NCBI GenBank assembly: GCA_947631155.1
Contig: CANRKG010000011.1
Span: 1 to 45,621, forward strand
Direction: 5' to 3'
DNA: 45,621 bases
Origin: an uncultured Bacilli bacterium
GTDB lineage: Bacteria > Bacillota_I > Bacilli_A > RF39 > UBA660
The notes below the pieces were generated by a model, which was not told where the DNA came from, ran no database searches, and saw nothing but the letters and a program-made list of their open reading frames with translations. The translations under genes were made by a program, and so were the position numbers. Shown one piece after another: positions 35,825-42,390 of the stretch (the first letter of the stretch is position 1; the number at the start of each line of letters is the position of its first letter).

Positions 35825-36463
35825 CTATATTTTTGTTTTTTTATTAAATTGTTTAATTATTCTTAAATGTTTTCTTTTTCCAGTTAAATCTTTATCTGCT
35901 TCAGGTTCTTGATGTAAAAAATTTTCTTCCATCTCTTTTAATTTTTGTAAGTAAATCATTTCATTAAGTAATTTCTTTTTTTGTTTAAGTTGATTTAATG
36001 AATCATTTTCACTAATTACAATATGTTTATTATCATCTATACTAGATCCATCAACTTTAATCATTTCATCCATTTTACTAATTATATTTTCTTTTACTCT
36101 AAATATAGTATTTTGATTAAATATATATTTCTTTTCTTCTAAAAATTCTAGTACTTCCTGATTATCTAAACTATCAAGAATAGTTTTATATTCGCAATCT
36201 AGTTTTTTAGTAATAATTTGAATAAATGGATATAAATTAGAAACTGGAAACAAGGACAATAATATTCTTGTAGCGTACTTCCCACGATCAACTACTTCAT
36301 CAGCTATTAAAGAAAATAAATTATGATCATCCGTCTTTTCATATCCTTTATCCTTTAATTTTTTGTCAAATTCTAAATGCAATTTTATCTCTTTTCTACC
36401 CATATATATAACATTTATTAAAGAAGGTATATATAATAATCCTATTATCGGTACATATATCAT
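35825..36463 (-). CDS. Unrecognised protein with short N-terminal membrane segment
   Basis: 212 residues: hydrophobic start MIYVPIIGLLYIPSLINVIYM, a second weak segment (ATRILLSLFPVSNLYPFIQ, about 70-90), then a charged helical C-terminus ending KQFNKKTKI. Likely membrane-associated. GGAGG precedes the ATG. No family recognised. Confidence 0.7.
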   Translation of the reverse strand: MIYVPIIGLLYIPSLINVIYMGRKEIKLHLEFDKKLKDKGYEKTDDHNLFSLIADEVVDRGKYATRILLSLFPVSNLYPFIQIITKKLDCEYKTILDSLDNQEVLEFLEEKKYIFNQNTIFRVKENIISKMDEMIKVDGSSIDDNKHIVISENDSLNQLKQKKKLLNEMIYLQKLKEMEENFLHQEPEADKDLTGKRKHLRIIKQFNKKTKI

Positions 36464-36726
36464 AAGTAATAACCTCCAACTTAATTATATCAAAATAATA
36501 ACTTTGACACAAGTATTAAACTTATTAGTGGAAAGAAAAAATTGTATTTGTTCGTTTGTTTATGTATTTATAATATGATAATATTTCTTACAATAGTTAC
36601 ACTTATATTATTTTGTTTTTCTTGATCATTAAATAATATTTTTCTTAATTGTAAAACATATGATAAAGAGTCAATTATTCTCTTTTATAAAATTACAAAC
36701 AATTATAAAAGTATTATGAAATTATT
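36464..36726. other. Non-coding gap between two minus-strand genes
   Basis: No ORF with a start and ribosome binding site, and no repeat element, was found; only the upstream region of the 212-residue gene and AT-rich sequence. Confidence 0.5.
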
Positions 36727-37080
36727 TTATTTATATATCGTTTTAGTTAATGCACGTTTGTATAGTTTTGTTTTACCTTTGAAATAATCATCTAAAGGTT
36801 CTCCTTTAGCAATTATTTCTCGAAAAAAATCATTTATTTCTGAATATAAAATAAAATCTCTATTTTCACAGATATTTAAGGCTCTATGAGCTCTTTTAGT
36901 TAATAAAGCCGCATTATCTTTACATAATTGCCCACCATCTGCGACTTTTACTACATGGTGTAAAGTCAATATATTACCATTTGTTATTTGATAATTTAAC
37001 CAATCAGCCCCATCAGGTTCATATATTTTTATTAGTTCTCTTAATAGCAATTGATTTTTATTATAATAAACATTTCCCAT
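36727..37080 (-). CDS. HNH-type nuclease domain protein
   Basis: 117 residues. LTLHHVVKVADGGQLCKDNAALL (in pieces, about 38-60) with AHRALN following is the HNH pattern: HH, an Asn some 15 residues later and a final His. No Cys-x-x-Cys is present. Small stand-alone HNH proteins cut DNA in phages, defence or homing elements. GGCGGTG precedes the ATG. The promoter is a copy of the antisense promoter of the toxin loci. Confidence 0.75.
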   Translation of the reverse strand: MGNVYYNKNQLLLRELIKIYEPDGADWLNYQITNGNILTLHHVVKVADGGQLCKDNAALLTKRAHRALNICENRDFILYSEINDFFREIIAKGEPLDDYFKGKTKLYKRALTKTIYK

Positions 37081-37181
37081 AAATTCACCGCCATATTAAT
37101 TTTAATTATTACTATAAACTTTATGCTATCCTTGAAATGATATATATACATATGCCAATATGCAGTTTTTTTGACATATAC

Positions 37182-37210
37182 ATCATAACATAAAAAAGGC
37201 TTTTTTATAA
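37182..37210 (-). promoter_or_regulatory. Promoter of the HNH gene, related to the toxin antisense promoters
   Basis: Minus strand: TTATAA (37210-37205), 17-base spacer ending TTTTTTATGT, TATGAT (37187-37182). The stretch TTTTTTATGTTATGATGTAT is shared with the two antisense promoters. Confidence 0.65.
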
Positions 37211-37230
37211 GTTGTTTTCTATTTCACTTG

Positions 37231-37289
37231 AAGTTCGAGTTTCTTATCATAGTGGTGTGAATGACGTAGGAATCTATAACTTTTCACAC
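37231..37289 (-). repeat. Gene-end element, copy d
   Basis: AAGTTCGAGTTTC, then TAGTGGTGTGAATG and a palindrome with GTGTGAA/TTCACAC arms; on the minus strand it holds AAAGTTATAGATTCC, parallel to AAGTTGTAGATAtc of R2. It lies 10 bases behind the stop of the 231-residue gene. Confidence 0.6.
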
Positions 37290-37298
37290 ATAACAATT

Positions 37299-37994
37299 TT
37301 ATTTTTCATTTTCCAGATATTCGTATAAAATAGGGCAAATATTTTTTAAATCAATTGTGGTATTATTTACTGCATAATTAAAGATATCTTTGAGCTTATA
37401 TGAATCTTTTATATAACATAATTTTATTTTGCTATTATTTATACTGTGATCAGATAGACAATGTAAATTCCATTTATCCATATTATTGTTTTCTAATGAT
37501 GAATATTTCTTTGAATAACCCATTAATTCTAAATGTCTTTTTTTATAATTTCTAGATTTAATTTCATCAATATCATCATATCTAAAATCAACATTTTTCT
37601 CTAAATCTAATTTTAATAAAATAGATTCATTTAACAATTTATTAAATACTTTATAGGCTCTATTTTTATGTATTTTAGTCTTATTCAGTATCCAAAAGTA
37701 TATATCTGCTATAAATTGAGGAAACCATCTCTGCCTTAAAAAATGTGCTCCCAAATTATAAACAATAGGAATTTTAGGCATATAGTAAAAAACATTAATC
37801 CAACAATCAAACAATATTAACAAATTGTCTAATCCTTCAACAAAAAAGATTTTTTTTGTTTTCTCGATATATTTGGCGTGCTTTCCAATAGAAGGAATTA
37901 GTCCCTGATTTTTTATAGATTCCAAATTACTTTTAAAAGTAAAATGAAAATAATGAGCCGTTATATCATTAATAGATATTTGATATTTTTCCAT
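37299..37994 (-). CDS. Possible ADP-ribosyltransferase-fold protein
   Basis: The N-terminal part YHFTFKSNLESIKNQGLIPS is the H-[YFT]-T...NLxSIxxxGL pattern that opens many ART-like folds (Tpt1/KptA, DarT and DUF4433-like). Further expected motifs (a Y- or S-based second strand, a final E or Q) cannot be placed with certainty; a hydrophobic stretch at 58-75 is unusual. 231 residues. Toxins and tRNA-phosphate-removing enzymes share this start, so the function is open. An AGGAGA-like site precedes the ATG. Confidence 0.5.
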   Translation of the reverse strand: MEKYQISINDITAHYFHFTFKSNLESIKNQGLIPSIGKHAKYIEKTKKIFFVEGLDNLLILFDCWINVFYYMPKIPIVYNLGAHFLRQRWFPQFIADIYFWILNKTKIHKNRAYKVFNKLLNESILLKLDLEKNVDFRYDDIDEIKSRNYKKRHLELMGYSKKYSSLENNNMDKWNLHCLSDHSINNSKIKLCYIKDSYKLKDIFNYAVNNTTIDLKNICPILYEYLENEK

Positions 37995-38081
37995 ATATAT
38001 TCTCCTAATTAGAAATTATATATAATAACAAATCAATATGCAAGTGTGTTTTCTAAATTGTCAAAATTTAATATAAAAACA

Positions 38082-38110
38082 TTGTGTTAAGAACATTTGT
38101 TTGATATAAT
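38082..38110 (+). promoter_or_regulatory. Promoter of toxin mRNA 2
   Basis: TTGTGT (38082-38087), 17-base spacer, TATAAT (38105-38110). Confidence 0.7.
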
Positions 38111-38180
38111 TACTTTAGGAATACTTAGTTAGTTTAGGTACTATTCTCCTTTACTTTTTAAAGTGGAAGGAGGTGAAGTT

Positions 38181-38273
38181 ATGAGAAAATCAGAGAAATA
38201 TCTTTGCTCTATCATAATACTCCTTATTATTGTGATTTTAATCATATTAATAAAAATAGTACCAACTGTATAG
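38181..38273 (+). CDS. Type I toxin candidate 2, 30-residue hydrophobic peptide
   Basis: MRKSEKYLCSII then ILLIIVILIILIKIVPTV: basic start plus one TM segment, the same length as candidate 1 but with no clear sequence identity. GGAGGTG precedes the ATG. TTAGGTACTATTC in the leader (38134-38146) is the exact complement of GAATAGTACCTAA (38298-38310) in the terminator arm, so leader and 3' end can close over the message. The antisense promoter behind it is a near copy of that at locus 1. Confidence 0.78.
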   Translation: MRKSEKYLCSIIILLIIVILIILIKIVPTV

Positions 38274-38359
38274 GTCGGTACTGGTCTAAAATTTTTGGAA
38301 TAGTACCTAACTCATCAAAATTAGGTATTCCTTTTTTATTTTATGCAAGTTTCCTTGAC
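38252..38359 (-). ncRNA. Antisense RNA of toxin locus 2
   Basis: Promoter TTGATA, 17 bases, TATGAT on the minus strand (plus 38394-38366); start about 38359. A minus-strand hairpin AGTACC/GGTACT (plus 38277-38282 and 38258-38263) followed by a T-rich run ends it within the toxin's last codons. Length about 105 bases. Confidence 0.7.
38297..38340 (+). terminator. Terminator of toxin mRNA 2
   Basis: GGAATAGTACCTAA (38297-38310) pairs with TTAGGTATTCC (38321-38331) with a small bulge, followed by six T. Confidence 0.8.
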
Positions 38360-38365
38360 AAATAC

Positions 38366-38394
38366 ATCATAACATAAAAACGCACTTTTATCAA
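38366..38394 (-). promoter_or_regulatory. Antisense promoter 2
   Basis: TTGATA (38394-38389), 17-base spacer, TATGAT (38371-38366), close to consensus. Confidence 0.8.
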
Positions 38395-38400
38395 GTACGT

Positions 38401-38460
38401 TATCTATTTGAAAAAGTTCGAACGAATTCGCCACTGGTGTCCTAAAGTAAGACGCATGAC
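38401..38460 (-). repeat. Gene-end element, copy e
   Basis: TTTGAAAAAGTTCGAACGAATTCGCCACTGGTG matches copies c and g; the adjoining palindrome is GTGTC/GACGC. It lies just behind the hydrolase fragment on the minus strand. Confidence 0.65.
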
Positions 38461-38482
38461 AATTTATCTTTTTAAATCTCTT

Positions 38483-38585
38483 TTAAAATTTTCGAAAAAA
38501 ATTATATCCAGTTTCTTCATTTAAATGACCACTGTTATGGATTATGATTTCTTTAGCATTTATAGATTTAGCAATTTTTTTAAAT
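38483..38585 (-). pseudogene. C-terminal fragment of an RBBP9/YdeN-type serine hydrolase
   Basis: On the minus strand: KKIAKSINAKEIIIHNSGHLN then EETGYNFFRKF and a stop. The pattern sGHfNxxxGYxxFp is the C-terminal active-site His region of the RBBP9/YdeN hydrolases. Nothing of the N-terminal part remains. It follows the 255-residue gene by a few bases. Confidence 0.65.
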
Positions 38586-38596
38586 AGCTATGATTT

Positions 38597-39364
38597 TTAT
38601 TTATTATTATTTTCTCTTGTTTTAACAAAAGAATAATTCTCTTGTTGATCATTGTCATCAGAAAAATCTTCTTCTAACATTTTAGAAAAAAATGATAGTT
38701 TTTCTTTTTTTAACTTTTCCTCTTGATTTTCACTTAAAGCAATAAACTCTTTACAATGTCCATAATATAAATCTTTTATTTGAACTTCTTTTTTTGGATA
38801 AATTTCACTTTCAAAAATTCCATCTTTTGCCATATTGTGTTTAAATTCTCTAAATGTTAAGTATGTTTCTGGGTTATTTCCTTTAGTAATCTTATCATGT
38901 AAATCTTTTACATTATAAATAATTGTATCTGCTAATCTTTCAATATCTGTAGTATAAACATCGCCATATTCATTTACATGAAAATCTAAATCTACAATAC
39001 GATCCCATCCTTCTTGTGAAATAGTACCTTCTTTTATTTTAGCTAAATCTTCTAATATTTCAAAAAGGGTTTTGCATTTTTCCTTTAAAATTGATGTATA
39101 GGTTTTAAAATATTGTAATGAATCAGGCTCAAAACTATAACGACTTTTCAAAATTAAATTTCCAAATATTCTAGCTTCTCTATGAATATCATCTTCTGTC
39201 CATTCTGCAGGATTATTCGAAATAGGCTTATAAGGTTTTTCTAATTGTTTTCTTAATGTTGGTTCTTCTTCATCCATTTTCTTATCTAAAAAGTTCTTTA
39301 TTTCACTTTCAGTTATTGATATTTCACAAGTATTTACATACTTTTCAATATCACTAAATGACAT
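38597..39364 (-). CDS. Unrecognised protein, 255 residues
   Basis: Soluble, acidic, helical (QLEKPYKPISNNPAEWTEDD; LDFHVNEYGDVYTTDIERLAD in pieces). No family recognised. Its start lies 8 bases behind a 37-residue ORF, so the two form one unit. GGAG precedes the ATG. Confidence 0.7.
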   Translation of the reverse strand: MSFSDIEKYVNTCEISITESEIKNFLDKKMDEEEPTLRKQLEKPYKPISNNPAEWTEDDIHREARIFGNLILKSRYSFEPDSLQYFKTYTSILKEKCKTLFEILEDLAKIKEGTISQEGWDRIVDLDFHVNEYGDVYTTDIERLADTIIYNVKDLHDKITKGNNPETYLTFREFKHNMAKDGIFESEIYPKKEVQIKDLYYGHCKEFIALSENQEEKLKKEKLSFFSKMLEEDFSDDNDQQENYSFVKTRENNNK

Positions 39365-39372
39365 TTGGAGCT

Positions 39373-39486
39373 TTAACTATCCACTACCATTGTATGTATA
39401 ATGTGTGAATCTACATAATAACCATTTTCACCATATAAGGTATATCGACTTAATAAGTCAACATATTTATCAACTCTAGCGTTCAT
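39373..39486 (-). CDS. 37-residue leader ORF
   Basis: ATG 39486 follows AAGGGAG with 7 bases between, and a TATAAT lies about 30 bases upstream of it. The product begins MNARVDKYVDLLSRYTLYGE and ends HTMVVDS, with no hydrophobic segment. It may be a small protein of its own or the surviving N-terminus of a longer one. Confidence 0.55.
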   Translation of the reverse strand: MNARVDKYVDLLSRYTLYGENGYYVDSHIIHTMVVDS

Positions 39487-39533
39487 AATTGATCTCCCTT
39501 GTTAAAAGTATTATATCATAAATTATACAAATT

Positions 39534-39592
39534 AAAAGTCCGAGTTTAATATTACTCTGGTGCCAAAAGAGAGGAAGTACGACAACCACTCT
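39534..39592 (-). repeat. Gene-end element, copy f
   Basis: AAAAGTCCGAGTTTAATATTACTCTGG then TGCC, close to copy a; followed by a stem AGAG/CTCT. Unlike the others it lies upstream of the minus-strand promoter with a plus-strand gene on its other side. Confidence 0.55.
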
Positions 39593-39711
39593 ATTGCCAA
39601 AAAGTAGTTAGTAATAAACTACTAACTATAACAAGTGATTTGTGTAGCATATTTTCATATAATTCGCATAATCGCTTAAAAATAGAATACTTTATAATGG
39701 AGGAACAATTT

Positions 39712-40431
39712 ATGAGTCAATTAGAAGAATTAAAAGGAATAAAAGAAAAACTTGATAATGGGACGTGTACTATAAGCGATTTAAAAAATATCTATGAATT
39801 TGTAAATACAAAATCGGAAGTAATAGTTGCAAAAAAATGTGATACCCAACACCTTTATTATCGTGATAATAAAAATGGAACTGTAAAATTAGAAAAAAAT
39901 TTAATTCCTTATGAGAGGAAAATAATTGAAACATGGGAACCTGAAATGTATCCTCTTGATTTATGTACTCTTAAGTTCTATGATGAAATAACAAATAGAT
40001 ATGGTCAAGGAATTATTCTTCCTCGTCTTAAAAAATTTGTTATGGTAGATGATATGAACTTAATCAAAAAACCACCTACAGCTTCCTTTCGTACTAGAGG
40101 TATTAATGAAAACAATGAAAATTGTAGTAGTATAGTAGATTTAAAAGGAAATATCTATCGTATGTATGGATATGGTGAGGAAGATGAAGATTTTACTTTT
40201 AGCAAAATTGAAGGTTTAACTCCTCATACATTTCATAAAAAAATTTATGGAACTTTAGTTTATTATCAGAATAACACTGTATATGCTGACGTTTGTATAT
40301 CACCATATATTATTCTAAATCAAGAATCCTTAAGAAAATATGTAGGAAATTTGGAATATACATATATTAAACAAGATATTGAAAAATTTGATGATGGCTT
40401 TATGCAAGGAAAAAGATATGTAAAAAAATAG
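39712..40431 (+). CDS. Unrecognised protein, 239 residues
   Basis: Soluble; charged helical N-terminus and a beta-rich C-terminal domain. No family recognised. ATG 39712 is preferred to ATG 39640 because GGAGG (about 39699-39703) lies 8 bases upstream. It is one of few plus-strand genes in this stretch. Confidence 0.7.
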   Translation: MSQLEELKGIKEKLDNGTCTISDLKNIYEFVNTKSEVIVAKKCDTQHLYYRDNKNGTVKLEKNLIPYERKIIETWEPEMYPLDLCTLKFYDEITNRYGQGIILPRLKKFVMVDDMNLIKKPPTASFRTRGINENNENCSSIVDLKGNIYRMYGYGEEDEDFTFSKIEGLTPHTFHKKIYGTLVYYQNNTVYADVCISPYIILNQESLRKYVGNLEYTYIKQDIEKFDDGFMQGKRYVKK

Positions 40432-40545
40432 AAATTTGCATATCCTTTTTTTGGGAAAAAGGAACAATATTACTTACGTAGTTTGTAATATGTTGCTTTA
40501 AAGGGGTTTCCAAAGGGGTTCTCCCTCAATGTCATCAGTTTAAGG

Positions 40546-40575
40546 AACTACATAAGAAATTGTGTAGTTTTATTA
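40546..40575 (+). terminator. Terminator hairpin downstream of the 239-residue gene
   Basis: AACTACA (40546-40552) pairs with TGTAGTT (40563-40569), then TTAT. Ahead of it (40499-40527) the G-rich AAAGGGGTT occurs twice. Confidence 0.6.
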
Positions 40576-40621
40576 TGTGTAAATGATAAAATAGATATAC
40601 AGAATAAAAGGAGTTAAATTA

Positions 40622-40714
40622 GTGGTAAAATTTAATAAAGAAGGAATTGAATTAATTAGAAATAAAATAAATTCAGAAGAATTAAAAAATATAGGGGAGA
40701 TTAACACCAAATAA
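40622..40714 (+). pseudogene. Short ORF, probably a truncated gene start
   Basis: GTG 40622 after AAAGGAG gives a 30-residue peptide beginning VKFNKEGIELIRNKINSEEL and stopping at 40714. It reads like the N-terminus of a soluble protein whose rest is gone. Confidence 0.4.
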
Positions 40715-40770
40715 TTTTACTAGAGAAAGAAAAATGGGATATTAAATTTTAAATATAAAAGCAGAAATAG

Positions 40771-40802
40771 TAACACACTACTAAGTTGGTAAACCAACTT
40801 AG
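40771..40802 (-). other. MobV-type origin of transfer (oriT)
   Basis: On the minus strand, CTAAGTTGGT-tt-ACCAACTTAG (40802-40781, 10-bp perfect inverted repeat) is followed at once by TAGTGTGTTA (40780-40771). This is the build of pMV158-type oriT sites: an inverted repeat bound by the relaxase and the nick site TAGTGTG/TTA beside it, so the expected nick is between 40774 and 40773. No relaxase gene follows it here; the only MobV gene in view is at 1-1218. Confidence 0.8.
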
Positions 40803-40978
40803 ATGTAAGTGAATAAATACCTTTTGAAATCATTTAAACAACATATTATCAACTAATTGTAAATAATACTATCGCCTGTTTATTTAAACTTGTTTTAAAT
40901 AAATAATTTAACTGAAAATATAGACAAAACCAACAGAAATAATGATGTGTCATTAAATCAAATAAAGACCCCTAGGTA

Positions 40979-40998
40979 TTTTGACAGGTGTATCAAAA
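40979..40998. repeat. 20-bp inverted repeat, copy 2 (TTTTGACAGGTGTATCAAAA)
   Basis: Same as 33054-33073 with one change. On the minus strand, downstream of tRNA-Thr, TAGGtTATTTTGA pairs with TCAAAATAcCTA, which may end the tRNA transcript. Confidence 0.6.
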
Positions 40999-41020
40999 TA
41001 ACCTAATGGGCTATCTTTTT

Positions 41021-41063
41021 TATATCAATATTCGAAAAAGTTCGAATAGAAATGTCACTGGTG
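41021..41063 (-). repeat. Gene-end element, copy g, abutting tRNA-Thr
   Basis: 34 of 43 bases equal copy c. On the minus strand it starts with the tRNA's CACCAGTGAC and includes the hairpin TTCGAA/TTCGAA. The copies elsewhere keep the CACCAG although no tRNA precedes them. Confidence 0.7.
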
Positions 41064-41132
41064 CCGATTGCGAGAATTGAACTTGCCTCTGATCCTTACC
41101 AAGGATCTGTTTTACCACTAAACTAAATCGGC
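41059..41132 (-). tRNA. tRNA-Thr(GGT)
   Basis: Acceptor GCCGATT/AATCGGC, D stem GTTT/AAAC, anticodon stem GATCC/GGATC around TTGGTAA (anticodon GGT), T loop TTCAATT, encoded CCA at 41061-41059. The T stem has one mismatch. Confidence 0.93.
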
Positions 41133-41145
41133 AACTAAAATAAAA

Positions 41146-41165
41146 ACGTTGAAATTTCAACGTTA
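41146..41165 (-). terminator. Palindrome between the two tRNA genes
   Basis: A perfect 20-bp palindrome (arms AACGTTGAAA/TTTCAACGTT) followed on the minus strand by TTTATTTT; it lies between tRNA-Ala and tRNA-Thr and could terminate or serve as a processing signal. Confidence 0.55.
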
Positions 41166-41174
41166 TAAACAATA

Positions 41175-41250
41175 TGGTGGAGCATAGCGGGATCGAACCG
41201 CTGACCTTCACGGTGCAAACGTGACGCTCTCCCAGCTGAGCTAATGCCCC
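41175..41250 (-). tRNA. tRNA-Ala(TGC)
   Basis: Starts GGGGCATTAGCTCAGCTGGG, anticodon stem TCACG/CGTGA with loop TTTGCAC (anticodon TGC), T arm GCGGTTCGATCCCGC, acceptor end ATGCTCC, A and encoded CCA. All standard features are present. Confidence 0.97.
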
Positions 41251-41472
41251 AAATATGACTCATAAGCAAGCCAGTAATAAGATTATAGCATAGTGATATT
41301 TTAAAAGTCAATATAATTTATAAAATTTTTATATATTATATTTTCAATATTTATTATATGCAATTAGTGGATGATAAATACAGAAATATTTTATTAAATT
41401 AACTAATATATATTTTATTTTTTCGTATATAATAAATTTATAAAGTTAAATTTATTATAAAGGAGATTCATA

Positions 41473-42309
41473 ATGTTGATATATAAAAATACTTTTGATA
41501 ATGTAAAAACTATAAATTGTAATTTTCCTATTGAAGATCAATTTTATGCCGATGATATACAAGCTATTGTAGCAGATGGGATTACTAGAGATCCTATAGG
41601 TGTACTTGATTTATCAAGTTGTTCTTTTGAAGAAATGCTTCAAAAGTATCCAAGACCAAGTGGAGCAGAATTAGCAGCCAAAGAAATTGTGACGACATTT
41701 TCTAAAAGTAGTGGCTCATTAAAAGAAAGATTAATTAAATGTAATAATAGTGTCAAAAAATTAAATGATAAATATATTAAAAAGTGTGATTATTTACAAA
41801 ATGATTATTATGGAGCTGTTGCATCATGTGTTTCAATAAAAAATGATATTTTATATTATGCTTATATTTGTGATTGTGGAGTTATTGTATATAATGAATT
41901 AGGAAAAGTACGATTTCAAACTAGAAATGATAAACAACAAGATAGTGATAAATATATTAAGAATATTGGTATTCCTTGGAATTTACCAGAATCTAGGGTA
42001 ATTATTAGAAGAGATTATAGAAATAATTTAGATAACATTGTTAATGGTAAATGTGTATCTTATGGTGCACTAACAGGAGAAAAACAAGCGGAAGAATTTA
42101 TAAGAATTGGTAGTTTATCTCTCAATAAAGGAGATATAATTGTAGTTTATAGTGATGGTTTTATGAATTTTCTACATGATAATAGTTTTATTAATCATAT
42201 ATTAAATTTTAACAAAGATGAATTTGAACAGTATGTAGAGAAAAAATCAAACACTGATTATGATAAATATGGTAAAGAAAAAACAATTATATTATTAAAA
42301 TATTTATAA
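41473..42309 (+). CDS. PP2C-like serine/threonine phosphatase family protein
   Basis: 278 residues. The pieces DIQAIVADGITRDP, YGAVASCVSIKNDILYYAYICDCGVIVY and LNKGDIIVVYSDGFMNFL follow the order of the PP2C/SpoIIE fold; the metal-binding Asp residues in VADG and YSDG are present, though DGxGG of classical PP2C is replaced by DGITR. It may be an active phosphatase on an unusual target. GGAG precedes the ATG. It stands on its own upstream of DUF362 and copA. Confidence 0.7.
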   Translation: MLIYKNTFDNVKTINCNFPIEDQFYADDIQAIVADGITRDPIGVLDLSSCSFEEMLQKYPRPSGAELAAKEIVTTFSKSSGSLKERLIKCNNSVKKLNDKYIKKCDYLQNDYYGAVASCVSIKNDILYYAYICDCGVIVYNELGKVRFQTRNDKQQDSDKYIKNIGIPWNLPESRVIIRRDYRNNLDNIVNGKCVSYGALTGEKQAEEFIRIGSLSLNKGDIIVVYSDGFMNFLHDNSFINHILNFNKDEFEQYVEKKSNTDYDKYGKEKTIILLKYL

Positions 42310-42390
42310 ATAATTTTAATAATAGAAGTAAAAGTGATATAATAATATAAATATACCAATAAATTTATTATTTCAAAGGAGAGATATTAT

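Larger units (their letters stand above)
40432..41058. other. Largely non-coding stretch with mobility and decay remnants
   Basis: Contains a stem CAATATTAC/GTAATATGTTG (about 40469-40498), the G-rich duplicated AAAGGGGTT, a terminator, a truncated ORF, the oriT, the 20-bp inverted repeat and the tRNA-Thr-proximal element. No intact gene. Confidence 0.6.

Noticed and set aside
32239-41063. A classical integron
   Set aside because: No IntI-type or other tyrosine recombinase is in the window, and the elements do not carry the GTTRRRY/RYYYAAC core pair of known attC sites.
41021-41132. attL/attR of a genomic island at tRNA-Thr
   Set aside because: The repeats start at the CCA end and do not include the 3' half of the tRNA gene as usual for island att sites; no integrase. 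The observation is kept in the array finding instead.
41020-41211. A minus-strand ORF over the tRNA genes
   Set aside because: It overlaps two clear tRNA genes and has no ribosome binding site.
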